Assembly (NCBI RefSeq): GCF_043290135.1
Contig: NC_134702.1
Span: 91,859,819-91,923,818 of the forward strand
Length of the DNA: 64,000 nt
Direction: 5' to 3'
Source of the DNA: Rhipicephalus microplus
Taxonomy: Eukaryota > Arthropoda > Arachnida > Ixodida > Ixodidae
The notes beneath the pieces are model-generated. The model did not search any database and was not told the DNA's origin. It was given only the letters and a program-made list of their open reading frames with translations. The number at the start of each line of letters is the position of its first letter. Position 1 is the stretch's first letter. Shown here one piece after another: positions 10,708 to 21,750 of this stretch. A program made the position numbers and the translations under genes.

Positions 10708-12004
10708 ATGACAAGCCGGCCAACGAAGAAAGCATTAACCTTAGATGTCATTGTCCCTGAGGGGGCAAGTCCTGAAGACGTCGTTGATGCGACGTCTTCA
10801 ATAGTAAGAATCGAAGAAGTATACTGTGTACAGCACTTCGGAGGCCGGAATTATCAAGTTACAGTGAACAGCGAAGCCGCCCTGGCTCAAATCGTCGACG
10901 CGTCACACCTTTTCATCTGAGGAGAGCGGGTTGCCATCGTACCCCTCGGACCCGAAGTCGCCCAGGTAACTGTCCTGTTTTTGACGTGCCGCGTTCCCAG
11001 CGAAGTCCTCGCAGAAGCACTGTCCCTCTACGGGAAGGTGTTGGATATCCCCAGAGGACTCATGAGATCACGCCCAACCGTGACCACTGGGACGCGATAC
11101 GTCCGCATGGAAATGAAGGCATCGTCCCCTGTACCCAACTACCTCAAAGTCACTGGCCACCGTGTGACCTGCGACTATAAAGGAATACAGCGGGTGTGCC
11201 GTCGACGTGGAGACAGTGGTCACATTCGTATGAACTGCACCGCTCTCTTTTGTGGTCAGTGTGGAGTCTATGGCCATGACAGAAAGGGCTGTTCACGGCC
11301 GTGCCGCCGCTGTGGCGACCCACATGCCGCTGTCACTTGCACGATGAAACAGTCCTGTACTCGGAGGCGGCATCCAAGAATTTCACTCCACATAACAGGT
11401 GCGACGGCTCGTCAACGCGAGCCGCGGTAACCGACCACGACCAAGGTGCGCCAATCGCGACGCTGCACCAGACGCCTACTGCGTCCCCAACGATTCTGGA
11501 CCTGGTAATTTCTCCGGGTTGTGAAAACTCAAGTTCCACGCGTCCGGTGGCCATTTCTGAAAAACCGCAGGTAGAACCCTCGTCAGACAAGGCACCTCGC
11601 GAGGAAGGCGTCTCAAATGGAAATATTTCTCAGTCGGCCACAAGTTCAGATGTAGTCGAGGAGAGTACATCCCAAGACGACGACGCCTGCATCTACGAGG
11701 ACTCCAATAGCACCACGAGTGAGGCGCCCCTATAAATTGACGAAGACACTAGCCCAGTGACATAAGCCACGACAGTGTAGATGCGTTTGTACCATCCTCG
11801 TTCAAGAACCCGTACACCAAACGCCCCCGGATATCTACTAGCGACTCAGAAGCCCCTACCAGAGACAGGAATTCCCTGCGGACTTCGACGTGGTGCCGGA
11901 AGCCCCGAGCTTCTGGTGGATCGCCTGGCCGTAAAAAAAATGACTCGGCCACTCGCGGGGCACATGCTTCCGCGCCTGCTAAAGGTACCCCTGCCTTTGC
12001 GTGA
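10708..12004 (+). pseudogene. LINE ORF1 (gag-like, zinc knuckles), broken
   Basis: This ORF1 of a non-LTR retrotransposon encodes a nucleic-acid-binding protein for the element's RNP. It opens at ATG 10708 (MTSRPTKKALTLDVIVPEG). Three CCHC-like knuckles follow at about 11196-11340; the first is CRRRGDSGHIRMNC (first pair spoiled), then CGQCGVYGHDRKGC and CRRCGDPHAAVTC. Against the homologous copy at 58379-59681, it has an in-frame TGA at 10918-10920 where the other copy has CGA, a frameshift near 11350, and stops at 11733 and in 11760-11782. The acidic, Ser-rich C-terminus ends around SGGSPGRKK as in the sister copy. ORF2 follows at about 12010. It is non-functional. Confidence 0.85.
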
Positions 12005-12009
12005 TCTTA

Positions 12010-12690
12010 TATTATGTTTTAATTTTTCCTAGGGCTCTTACTCTAAAAGTTATTACTTTTAACGTTTAAGGTTTCCGCAATCCACAAAAACAGGCTGAGG
12101 TATTGGCTCTCGCGTGTTCAGTGCACTGTGATTTGCTGTTCATGCAAGTAACAATTTTTTTAGGCTTTCTGATGTACTCGCTTTCAAGCGCACATTTAAT
12201 AATGATTGTTTATTTTCGTACAGCCGCGCGCGATCGACTGGCATCGGAGTCATTATTTTTAACTTAAGTCTTTTGCGTGACCATCATGTTTCCTTCGATG
12301 CCTCCGGACGCGTGCTAGCGTTCATCTGCACTTTTTTTTCGTTACGTATAAGATTTGTTGGCGTGTATGGCCCAGCGGCGTCCGTGAACTCTAATGCGTC
12401 CTTCCAATATCGCGATGCGTTCTTTTTAAATCCCCAACATGTGGTACTCCTAGGGGACTTCAGTTGTGTCTTAAACTCACACGCACATGTTCGAGGTCCG
12501 GGTCACGGCCAGTCAAACTGGGACGCCAGAGAACTCGAACGTCTAGTGCAGCAATTGGCATTGAGAGAAATTTATGTAAGTGTAGATGGCAGCAATTATG
12601 CCTATACTTGGCGTCGAGCAGCGTCAAGCAGCGTCGAGCAGCATAACTGATCGCGTGTACGCATCGCCTGGTCTCATTACCTACAAGACA
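12010..12690 (+). pseudogene. LINE ORF2, endonuclease part 1, broken
   Basis: This is the start of the apurinic-type endonuclease that nicks target DNA. LKVITFNV, a stop, then GFRNPQKQAEVLALA matches the usual APE-domain N-terminus. Downstream come VGVYGPA and VVLLGDFSCVLN, where the family motif is GDFN, and finally SDRVYASPGL after a stop. The domain is cut at about 12690 by an inserted TIR element and resumes at 15036 with the SDHHPV catalytic motif. Stops and frame changes show it is dead. The reverse transcriptase is absent. Confidence 0.8.
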
Positions 12691-13018
12691 CTAGGGTAAT
12701 AGAGAGTTTGCGAATTGGGGCCCCAAACAACTTGGGGACCCAGGAAGCTTGCGACGCGCCAGGGTGCATGCGCAGAACAAAAGCCAATCTTGAGCTCTTG
12801 CGTTCGTGCTGACCCAAGGCCCAAAACCTTTTGGTTCAGCACTACCAAAGCTATGGGCTGTAAGAAAGCCACAAAGCTGCGCAGGAAAACATAGTCTCAG
12901 ATATATTACGTGCCTCAAAATTTTCCGGATTGACTAAAATTGGCGTTTGTTTGGTGTATGTTACGCCACATCATTGCGTGATATGTTTATTGTTCGCATT
13001 CACTTCACACTCATGAAA

Positions 13019-13067
13019 TTATTAAATGCGAAGCATTTCTTAGCGAACTTCGGCGACATTGAGCGTA

Positions 13068-13154
<87 letters not shown>

Positions 13155-14019
13155 GCTTACTTTTGGGCACTCTCGTGGTCACCCCCTTAATGTGACGTGA
13201 ACCAAAATTAGCATGGGAGGTTAAGATGGTTTGACGAATATGGCGCGCTGGTCAAGACATGAATATTATCACTACCCCATCGCGTACGTGGTCAAACACT
13301 TCCCGCCAGACAGTGGCAAATACGCAGAGGCGGGTATCTGCCGCTGGTATGCGGGTATGCGCCACAGGTAATTGACACTTAGTATCTACCAAAGAGCGAC
13401 GAGAACACACATGGGCAATTTCAACGCGCGAACGTCAAGAAATACCCAAGATCGGTAGCATCGACCCGACGAATGCAAAGAATGAATGTCAGGGTCCCAG
13501 CTGGAATGTAACCCAAGCATTCTGCGTGGCAAAGGAGCATTTTACCACAGGGCTACGCCAGGTCTCGGAACTACTTTTCAAATAGATGCCAAACTTCGTG
13601 AAACGTGAATAGTCGTTGCAGTGCTGCCTACTCAATTTTATAAACATTACATATGTACTCCTCTTATACAGCCGTCATGTCGGGTTAGCGTCAATTGTGG
13701 TTAGTTGCCATGCGCTGAAGTTGATTTATGTAGCAGTGTCCAGGGCCAGCATCCTCGCGAGCATCATGAAGTGCTTCATATCAGCTTCTGGTGTTTTTAA
13801 TACGCATGTTCCAGTCGGCATCGTTGCGCAAATTCAAACAACTGATTATGTAAACATTTGCAACTCTTCAACTTATGTCTGTGCGTGCAACATTTGTACG
13901 TATATTTAGCGTCATTTCCTGACGTGTCACTCTATAAAAAAATGCAACATGGTCGCCTTTTCTCCGCATGCTTCACATAAAGTTGATTCCCAGGTGCGTG
14001 GGATCTGCCGAATTTTTTT
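13019..14019 (+). mobile_element. HINE-A element, complete short copy
   Basis: The 5' end is ttattaaatgcgaagcattt, then cttagcgaacttcggcgac and (TGTC)n. The 3' end has tgcttcacat (13969-13978), the hairpin gattccc...gtgggatc (13985-14004) and ctgccgaattttttt. The last 260 bp match 1-256. The middle part differs from the 5221 and 52104 copies, so the family has interchangeable interiors between conserved ends, as in Helentron-derived elements. Confidence 0.8.
13069..13155. repeat. (TGTC)n microsatellite, about 21 units
   Basis: A pure tetranucleotide tract in the fixed position inside HINE-A. Confidence 0.95.
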
Positions 14020-14509
14020 CTCTCCTACCCCGGTAACTGCGTTTACAAATCAACATGGCAGCATCCATGCAGAAGCGACCGCCCACTTCGATCCGAACTT
14101 GCTCTTGCTACTTGCCCACTGCGCTGACAGCAACAAATGAATGGAGAAATCCGCCATCGATTTGTTTCATGTTACTCTAAGGGTAAAACGTCAGGTACGT
14201 GCTGTCGTTATTAGCGAGATATGCTGCTTGCTTAGCCCCCCCCCCCCCCCCTCGTGTCATGACTAACGCGCCGAGGCAGGGCTTGGGCTGCGTCACCAGA
14301 CCATGAGCGATGTGCATCTTCAAGCATCGGACACGCAACATGGCACAGCGTTTCGTGCGCGTCGGATCCCCCTTTGATGTAAACAAAAAAAGAGAGAAAA
14401 GAAGCATTGCAGCGGGAAACGCGAAGGAACGCGTCAACGGAGAAGCAGTTATACGAAGCCACTATAAACGTCGGAGAGAAATGGGCACAAAGTGAAGTTA
14501 TCCGCCGGC

Positions 14510-14677
14510 ATGAGCGCCTACCGATATTTCAGCATGCAGAGCAACAAATCCACGCTTCAAGTTGCTGGCGTGACTGTTGGTTTCACAGTTTTACTGTATT
14601 TTTCAGTTATTAAACCAGCCTTATGTTCAATTCGGCGAACAGATGTCGTGAAGACCAACGTTACTAGATCCTGCTAG
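14510..14677 (+). CDS. Candidate small single-pass membrane protein ORF
   Basis: ATG at 14510 opens a frame of about 55 codons: MSAYRYFSMQSNKSTLQVAG followed by VTVGFTVLLYFSVIKP, a convincing 16-18-residue hydrophobic segment. Short N-terminus, one membrane segment and a basic C-terminus are typical of small mitochondrial or ER membrane proteins, but I do not recognise the family. The sequence tgtatttttcag within the frame could also be a splice acceptor. It lies inside the TIR element at 12702-15035, so it may be a captured exon, a processed copy or chance. An upstream in-frame ATG lies at 14492. Low confidence. Confidence 0.25.
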   Translation: MSAYRYFSMQSNKSTLQVAGVTVGFTVLLYFSVIKPALCSIRRTDVVKTNVTRSC

Positions 14678-15035
14678 TAATGTTGGTGAAGACGGTGAGC
14701 AGGCGACATGGCGCGAATGAATACATGTGGAGAGGCTAATGGTTCTTTCTATTGGCTGAGGGGCCATGTATCCTCCACAGGGCTGAAGGGTTGGGCACCA
14801 AGGCGTCTTGGATCGCCAGCGAGACGAAGCAGACGCAGTGTGAGCCACGGTGCCGTACGGCCCGCGTCTCGCATAGTTTCGAATTTGGCCACGGGTGGCA
14901 CTCCGTGCGTTTGACCCAATGCAGCCTGCGTTTGACTCAGTTTTCAAACTCTTCTTATCCTGCGAACGCAAGAGCAACCTACGCAACGAAGTTTTGGGAC
15001 CCAGTGTTTTGGGCCCCCAATTCTCAAACTCTCTA

Positions 15036-15290
15036 ATGTCATTGCCACCGACACCAGTGTACATTAGCGACCACCACCCGGTTATTCTGTCTCTCCGCCT
15101 GCCAGCGGCGACGCCAACGATTAACAGACCATGGCGTCGCGATTTACACGTCCTCCGTGACTCTCGGTCCACGGAAAAATTATCCCGAGCATTACGCGCA
15201 TCACTCATTGGGGTGGATATAGCTGATTGGGATCGCCTTAAAGAACAGATGCGCCATCATGGCAGTGCGTCGGGCAGAGGACTTTGAACC
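15036..15290 (+). pseudogene. LINE ORF2, endonuclease part 2
   Basis: The frame encodes VYISDHHPVILSLRLPA; SDHxxV is the last catalytic motif of APE-type LINE endonucleases, with His acting in the active site. A linker towards the RT follows (LIGVDIADWDRLKEQM). It continues the frame interrupted at 12690. The homologous linker in the copy at 57363-59690 contains SFDRDALKTQ. The element ends near 15290, before any RT motif. Confidence 0.8.
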
Positions 15291-15321
15291 TGTATGTCCA
15301 AAGATGCGTCGTTGTTAATCC

Positions 15322-15400
15322 AAAAAAAATTGGCAGATCCCACGTACAGTGGAAATCAGTGATATGCGAAGCACGAATGAGAACTGTTGATATATCCCGT
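15322..15400 (-). mobile_element. HINE-A 3' end fragment
   Basis: aaaaaaaattggcagatccc, acgtacagtggaaatc and gatatgcgaagcacgaatga: the T-run, hairpin and subterminal repeat of the family in reverse. It breaks off at the (GA)n tract at 15403. Confidence 0.75.
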
Positions 15401-15402
15401 AA

Positions 15403-15810
15403 GAGAGAGAGAGAGAGAGATAAAGATGCAAGCAAGGCAGGGAGGTTAACCAGACGCACATCCGGTTTGCTACCCTGCACTGGGGAAGGGATGAAGGGGA
15501 GAAAAGAGGTTGCAGAGAGATAAGAAGGTACACACAATCACGAGCACACTCGGGGGAGCACACACAGTCTACAGGCGGTCGCTCAGGTTTGTTGACATTA
15601 GGTAAAGCAGGAGTGCTTTAGTCGCTTTCTGCGCAACTGAGGCATATGCCCAAGGTCCTAGAATCTTCTGCACACTAAATGATCTGGAGTCAAGTTGATT
15701 CAAAACCATCTGGAGCTGGCATCGCTGTGTGTCGTAGCAAGCGCAGCTGCACAGGACGTGTTCAATGGTCTCTTCAGCTTCACAGTAGTCGCATGTAGAG
15801 GTCCAAGCAC
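15403..15810 (-). mobile_element. C-terminal tail of an RNase H-bearing LINE with (TC)n tail
   Basis: The minus frame reads CDYCEAEETIEHVLCSCACY, the zinc-binding tail of I-like LINEs, then KILGPWAYASVAQKATKALL and a stop at 15569-15571. The 3' UTR runs to a (GA)n tract at 15403-15421, on the coding strand a (TC)n tail. RT and RNase H are missing. Confidence 0.8.
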
Positions 15811-15814
15811 AGAC

Positions 15815-17268
15815 CCCTGAGGAACTCCATATATTATAGGGTGGGTTTCAGAGATTTAAAGTTATTGATGATTGCGTACTGTAACCTGTCAGTTAAATAG
15901 TTTATTGATTGAAGACAGCACCACGCCACGGAAACACTAAAGGGGTAGTTTCCAAAAGAGAAGCTCGTGTTTTAAACAGTCAAATCTTTTGTAAAGTGTA
16001 AAAAGACGCCTAGCATGAAGATTATTTTCCTATATTCTCAAGGATCGCTTCTTTAATCCCCAAGAGGGCCGTCTCCGGTGATTTGCTGTTACAAAATCCA
16101 TATTGCTTCTTAAAAATTATATTATGTGCGTTTAAAGACCCCGTTATCCTTTTATTGATAATATGCTCCGCTATACTTGAGAATATAGAAAGTATGGAGA
16201 TGGGCCTATAATTGTGTAAATCGTCAAATGACCCTCCTTTTATGAATTGTGGTTACTCCAGCTTCTTTAATCTTGCTTGGAAATTTACCAGTCGACATCA
16301 TCGTGTTACATATATGTGTCAATGGAACTGCAATGAGAGAACTCACAGCTTTTAACGGTTCAGCTTTGATTTGATCTAGTCCGCAGGCAAAGTTGTCTTT
16401 GAGAGACATTATAATAGTTGGTACCTCCTCATGGTCTGTTGGTGACAGGAACATTGATGGCAATGAGTTTCTAGCAATAAAGATTTCACAGACCAAGTGA
16501 GAAAAGTTTTTTGTAGAGACACCCCCTGAAAGAAAGTGCTGATTAAAGAAATCTGCAATGTCCCTCTCAAATACATTTGGTTTTTTTGGAAGTGGACCTT
16601 GCTTTCCCTTGGGCTTCGAATTATTATCTTCTCGAATGTTTCCCATATTGTCCCTGGAGTTATTTGAAGCACTAAGAAACCCTTGTGTTCAATACTCCGT
16701 CTTCGCCCACTTTAGGCCTTTAATATTTATTCGGTGTGTTTTTATAGTCACAGAGATTGTTTTCATATAGTGTTTTTAAGAATGTCTGAAATAGCTTGTC
16801 TCGAAATTTGATTCTTTCATACAGTTCCATCGTAATCCAAGGTTTTCGAACCCTTTTGTATTTCGTTTGAGGACTGGGTGGAAAGCATTGGTTAGATATT
16901 GACATAAAGCAAGGTAAAAATAAGTTGTAAGAGACGTCAGCATCCTTGGCTTCAAGCACTGTGTTCCAATTTAAACTAGAGACCGATTCAACAAACTTTT
17001 TCATGTTTCCTTGGGAGTATTTTCTTACTAAGATATGTTCTCTTGGCCTAGCTTTTTGATTACGGGGGGAAAAGTAATACACGTGAAAATGGTCACTTAA
17101 GTCACATGTCCGAGCACCCACTTTGACGTCATTACCATAAAAGCTGGTTGAACAAAGGTCAACTGTCACGTCTGATGTCAATGTTACTCGTGTTGGGACA
17201 TTGAATACATTCAAACACTTATATGTTTCTAATAATTCCCTAAAGGTTGACACATTGGGCTGTCTGCA
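15815..17268 (-). mobile_element. CR1/Jockey-like LINE fragment, endonuclease to RT
   Basis: On the minus strand an endonuclease C-terminus (16720-17253) has DLCSTSF and CDLSDHFHVYYF, where SDH is the catalytic motif. A linker follows, and then the RT N-terminus (16224-16646) with NFACGLDQIKAEPLKA, VPLTHICNTMMSTGKFP and IKEAGVTTIHK. The RT palm after 16224 continues in broken frames to about 15815. There is no RNase H, in contrast to its neighbours. Frames are disrupted, so it is inactive. Confidence 0.75.
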
Positions 17269-17269
17269 C

Positions 17270-19590
17270 TCACGTCAATGTTAAGCGCAAGCTGTAATTT
17301 TCTCTTCACAGTCTGCGATCCCGGCTGCGGCGGCTGCATTTCCGATGGAGGCGGAAATGTTGTAGGCCCGTGTGCTCAGATTTGGGTGCACGTTAAAGAA
17401 CCCCAGGCGGTCTAAATTTCCGGAGCCCTCCACTACGGCGTCTCTCATAATCATATGGTGGTTTTGGGACGTTAAACCCCACAAATCAATCAATCAACAG
17501 TCTGCGACCGCACACGCAGCTCTCTTTGCATCGGTCCAATAAGGCGTGGCGTGAGTGGATCTGTTCGTGGTACATCTTGTTAGTGTACCCGGTCATTGCC
17601 TTCCACCACCATGCAGAGTAGGATCCAGGTTGCTTAGTATTAGCGATACGGTGTACCATTCTCTAAGTTCGCTTGGTACTTCTTTAGTTTCTTGGTGGTT
17701 TTGTGTTTGTGTATCGCGCCCTAGTTTAATTAGGACTGCTCTGCCGGTTGTGGTCTGGAGACTGCTATTTTCTAGCGCTAGTAGCTGGGCCTCGGATTAA
17801 CTCTTCAATTGTGGTAGGGAGACCAAGCGCCAGTAGCCTGTCGTTTGAAGCATTCCGCGGTAGTCTGAAGGCTGGCTTGTAGTCCACTCTTATTATTTGA
17901 TTAGCCTTTTCTTTCTCTTCCTTGTTCATAATCCGATAATGAAGTGAGTATGTAACGTGACTGTTGATAAGACTTTTTACCAGTCTGAGGGTATTCTGTT
18001 CCTTCATGCCTTTACGGCTGTGTGTTATACGCGATGCCGTGCGTGAGATCTGCTGTAACAATGGTCTGAGTTGATTTAGTGCATGCAGACATCCCTGATT
18101 AGCTTGCATATTTATATGGTATTTTTCTACGTGATTATGTTTCCTTCGAGCCTGACTTCCAGCTTCAGACTCGAGATGATCCTTCGTGCTTTTCTCTTCG
18201 TGAAGCGAACGACGTCAGACTTTTCAGCTGAGCATGGAAGACGCCGTATCATTGAGTACTCTTATATGATGCTATAGCTGCATGTTGCAAACTGTCTTCT
18301 TTCTTCACGAGACTGCCTGTAGTTGTCCATACTGTGATGTCGTCTGCATATATCGCATGTTGTAGAACGGTAGTACCTTCGAGTTTCTTACAAGGCCTGC
18401 CATGGCTTCGTTAAAACGTGTGTCTGAAATGACCACCTTGTGGTGGTTTTTTGCTCTGAGGTTGAACGATGTCGTAATCGTATTCTCCTAGCTTTATAAT
18501 TGCAGTTCTGAGAGTAAGGAAACTTTTGACACATTGAAATATTCGCCCTCCACAGTTAGCTTCCACCAGACATTCAAGTATTGCTTTGTGACTGGTGTTA
18601 TTGTTTGTGACTGATGATCAAAGGCTCCCTTTGTGTCAACGGCCATAATTATGTTTCCCCAACCTTAGGGATATTCATTATTACTTGTTCTTTTAAAAGT
18701 AGTAGATAATCTTGCGTTGAAAAGTGTGGGAGACAGCTGAACATGGTGTTGGGCATGAGTTGGTTGTTCTCGAAATTATTTAGGAGCCTGGAGTTGACCA
18801 GTTCTTTCGCAGATCATTCCTAAGCGGGACGTGAGTGAGATAGGCCTCATATTCTCGATGGCAAGTTTTCCCCTTGTTTAGGCTCCATGACCACAATCGA
18901 ATGCTTCCATTCCCGTGGAACAATTCCTGCAAGCCAATGTTTGTTTATGTATTTTATGAGAGCTTCAATAGCTTAGTAATTTAGGTTCTAGCTCATACCA
19001 TCGGTGATTTTATCTGCGCCCACAGATGTGTTCTTCTTGGTACGAAATATGGCTGCTCTGATCTCAGCGTCCGTAAAAGGGTTCAAATATGGTTGCAGTT
19101 ATCCTTTATACCTTCCCTGGAACGAAGGTGTCGTTCTGTTTTCCTCAAAGAATTTTTTATGCATTGCTTCAATGAGGTACGCTTTTGTACCATGGTATGA
19201 GTGCAGAAATTGTTCGATGGATTTACTGTTTTCACTTTTTGCCTTTGTGGGCTCTACCATGGCCTTCAGTATGTTCCATGTTTGGGCCGTGCTCATGCAG
19301 TGTCCCGTTGAGTGAATCACAGAAATTGTCTCAATTAGTTGTAGATAGTCGATTGGCGCATTCCTTGGTGCCCTGGGAGAGATTTTCTTTATTTTGTTTA
19401 TTTTAATTTACTGGTACGTTCCTACTTTTACCTTCTTTTAGTAAGGCTTCTCTTTGCTTCCAAAAAATGTAGTAAATGTGAGTCTACCTCAGGCAAGTTG
19501 CTTGTTCGCGTTATTCCTTTAATGTGCCTGTCCTCTTGACACCTTATTTTCTCAAACCAATTACTCAAGTTTACTATATCTCAGGCGTTC
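17270..19590 (-). mobile_element. RNase H-bearing I-like LINE, RT to RNase H start, broken
   Basis: Reading from 19590 down: a pre-RT segment (RHIKGITRTSNLPEVDSHLL), a WNILKAMVEPTKAKSE linker (19099-19320), an RT start (PFTDAEIRAAIFRTKKNT, about 19080-19030), broken RT palm, then the RT connection region at 17765-18109 (MKEQNTLRLVKSLINSHVTY; NASNDRLLALGLPTTIEELI). At 17508-17530 YWTDA begins the RNase H domain, where a Ruka SINE is inserted. Many stops. Truncated at about 17270 against another LINE. Confidence 0.8.
17319..17496 (+). mobile_element. Ruka SINE, 5'-truncated
   Basis: It begins in the B-box region (tcccggctgcggcggctgca) and ends caaatcaatcaatca. It is flanked by the 11-bp duplication acagtctgcga at 17308-17318 and 17497-17507. 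The head with the A box is missing, so this is a truncated reverse transcript. It interrupts the RNase H domain of the surrounding LINE. Confidence 0.93.
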
Positions 19591-19608
19591 AACCTTTCTT
19601 CCAGTGAC

Positions 19609-20255
19609 AGAAGACGTTCCGGGACATACACAAGACTGCCTCATAATACTTTACTGCCGAAGTGGGCTTCGCCGTACGCTTGTGTTACAAGATATTGTGG
19701 CAGTAAAAAAATCTGAGAATTGTTTTGTTAGTGTGCGACATTTACGGGCCGTACAAGCACATTTCGATAAAGGTACTTGCGCCCGCGAGCACATGTTGCA
19801 GCCACAGCATATCAAATTGTGTGGTCTGATAAAACCAAAGAATTAATTTCAAAAACGGGGCAAGCTTTCCGTAACGACTAACGTTGCTGCTTCGCATAAT
19901 AAATGAGCGAAATTGAGTACGTAGCTGGCATTATTGTGTTTATTTAACAATTTCATGCAGAGCGTGAAGTATCAAGCTTCAAAGTACGCACTATCCTGCA
20001 TGATCGTAGGGCACAAAGTGCGATAGGTTAATGTGTGTGAGGTCCGCGGGACGGCCTAATGCTCTCCCATAGTAGAGTACGTGGTACTCTAAATCGTTAC
20101 CCACTTTTTCTAAACACACACTTGAAGTTGTTAACCACTTTTTCTAAATATAAATTGGCAAGTTCTTACTGTGGACGGCTTTATAATCTTCCAATAGTAG
20201 AGCACCGAGTACTGTATAGATTGTTACACGCTTTTTCGAAACGCACATTATAGTG
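19609..20255 (+). repeat. Dispersed repeat R1, copy 2, with two hairpin minisatellite units
   Basis: It is colinear with 9829-10400 and about 75 bp longer. It contains the hairpin units gtagagtacgtggtactc (about 20072) and gtagagcaccgagtactgta (20199), each followed by cgtta, cactttt and ctaaacacac-like flanks. No coding frame. Confidence 0.7.
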
Positions 20256-20430
20256 GCTTAAAAGGAATAGTTGAATCAATAAGCTCATGCCATCTGGAAG
20301 GCGTTTCGTCACAAGAAATCAGTGAAATAGTGACAAATAGCACACTTACAATATAGGAAGAACGAATCCTGCGCGAAAAAAATGTAAGCGACGGCTTTGC
20401 AATCGCGCACCTAATGAGGTGCGCGAGTTT
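20256..20430. other. Flank between R1 and the Harbinger-like element
   Basis: Nothing certain; it may belong to the LINE whose tail appears at 23247. Confidence 0.3.
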
Positions 20431-20783
20431 AGGCTGGTGCACACCGGCGACTAGCAGCGGTCGCGCGACCATTCGCGACTGGCGACCAAAAAGCGACTGA
20501 TGTTCCCACCGGCACAGGCTGCATGCGAGCGACCGGAAGTCACAAAGCTGGAGTGTCACGTCCGGATCTCGTTATCAGCGAGAACTCTAGAGACCGGCGT
20601 CGATCAGCTGATCGCCACCAGCTCAGTGAGCGGAGCAAACCGAGTGCGCCAGATTTATTAGAGGCGGAAGCATCTTATACTCGCGCCTTGTAGTGCGCCG
20701 TCCGCGCCGTCCGCGCCGTCCGCACCGCTTCTCGAACATTCGACAGCTGACGCGCGCGCATGCGCCGTCGCGCCGTCGCCCAC

Positions 20784-20880
20784 TCTTCCACCATCTGTGC
20801 ATCCCTTCCTCCTCTACACACCGCGCGCGCTTCACTCCTCCACCATCTGTGCACCCTTCCTCCTCTACACACCGCGTTCG
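20784..20880. repeat. Two tandem units of about 51 bp
   Basis: ccaccatctgtgca followed by ccttcctcctctacacaccg occurs at about 20789 and again at about 20841. Part of the GC-rich leader inside the Harbinger-like element. Confidence 0.75.
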
Positions 20881-20971
20881 ATATCTACAACTCTCCTGAT
20901 TCTCCAGTGGACGCGCATGTGGCGTCGCGCTTCGAGAACATTCAACAGCTGACAGTGCATGCGCCGTCGAG

Positions 20972-21008
20972 CTGTATATATACTCAAGGTCGGCGCTCGC
21001 TCGCTCAG
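20972..21008 (+). promoter_or_regulatory. TATA-like core promoter candidate
   Basis: tgtatatatactc at 20973-20985 is followed about 25 bp later by gctcgctcagttgcc, an initiator-like site. It is upstream of the transposase relic and could be the element's own promoter. Sequence-only inference. Confidence 0.35.
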
Positions 21009-21149
21009 TTGCCGCTCGTCGGTTGGTTTGTACGGCGCGTCGACGTCCAAGGTCGCGGTGAAATGAATTCCAACGAATCCACAAACACAATGATCGACGT
21101 CCCTTCGACCAGCGCCGCCCTTTCGCATACGTGTGTACGTGTTCACTCA

Positions 21150-21290
21150 TTTAACACCCCCTCCTACAACCACGTTAACCAATTTAGCCATCGACCCAAG
21201 TAAGTCGCAATTTAACACCCCGTTTCACAACCACGTTAACCAATTTAGCCATCGACCCAAGTAAGTCGCACTTTAACACCCCGTTAACCA
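21150..21290 (+). repeat. 61-bp tandem repeat, two and a half units
   Basis: tttaacacccc, accacgttaaccaatttagc and catcgacccaagtaagtcgc recur at 21150, 21211 and 21272 with a 61-bp period. The third unit is truncated. No reading frame is kept. Confidence 0.9.
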
Positions 21291-21359
21291 ATTATATGCT
21301 CCGCATCCTCCTCAGTGTTCCCCGGAGGGAAGCTGCGGGCAATTTTTGTTTTCGTCCGT

Positions 21360-21625
21360 TCTCGCACAGCGTTTCCAACAGCGTTCAGGGAGTTCGATTC
21401 AAGCGAAGAACAAGAGATTGTAACGGTGCTGGTGCGCTTTGCCTTGGTGTCAGCGCTGGCAGCACAGATGCCTCCAAAGAAAAAAAGCCGATGGTGGGTG
21501 TGACCGTTCCTTCGATCGCAAGAGTTCGCCGCCCATGCAAGTCGCCTACCTCCCGAGCTGCGCTGAGAGGACTAGCAGTATTTCCGAGAGTCGTACGTAT
21601 TCAGAAACGCTCTTGAATTTATCTT
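21360..21625 (+). pseudogene. PIF/Harbinger transposase N-terminal relic
   Basis: One frame gives FALVSALAAQMPPKKKSRWW; the basic run plus RWWV-x-P is the common start of Harbinger nucleases. After a stop the neighbouring frame continues PFLRSQEF and LPPELR, like the RxxxGxYxxLLPELR region, and then an Arg/Phe-rich stretch (VRIQKRS) where the family has FRMS. The DDE catalytic domain is absent. The role would have been excision and insertion of the element. Assignment rests on short motifs plus the TIRs. Confidence 0.5.
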
Positions 21626-21750
21626 GACTTGCCACAGCCTTCAATGCAGCCCGAACGCGTCTCGAACTCGATTCCTTAAGTCGTCGCCAAGGCATGAAGC
21701 ACAAACGCGTTCCAAACGCACTGCATTGAAGGCTGTGACAAGTCGAGTTC
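21626..21750. repeat. Inverted repeat inside the Harbinger-like element
   Basis: gacttgccacagccttcaatgcag (about 21625-21648) is mirrored by ctgcattgaaggctgtgacaag (about 21721-21744): arms of about 22 bp with a loop of about 70 bp. Confidence 0.7.

Larger units (their letters stand above)
12702..15035. mobile_element. TIR element splitting a LINE endonuclease
   Basis: The left end agagagtttgcgaattgggg ccccaaacaacttgggacc and the right end (reverse complement agagagtttgagaattgggg gcccaaaacactgggtccc) form inverted termini of about 40 bp. A further block, gctcttgcgttcg, occurs inside both arms. Removing the interval rejoins the endonuclease frame. The target duplication is short and ambiguous (TAA or AAT). 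A whole HINE-A (13019-14019) sits inside, so the element itself is about 1.3 kb. Superfamily unknown; no transposase was seen. Confidence 0.7.

Noticed and set aside
13976..14012. Rho-independent-like terminator (hairpin plus T run at HINE-A ends)
   Set aside because: It looks like a bacterial terminator, but it is a repeated transposon terminus in a eukaryotic genome.
20623..21203. Overlapping ORFs of 147-175 codons on both strands
   Set aside because: GC-rich leader of the Harbinger-like element with tandem repeats; long frames on both strands reflect composition.
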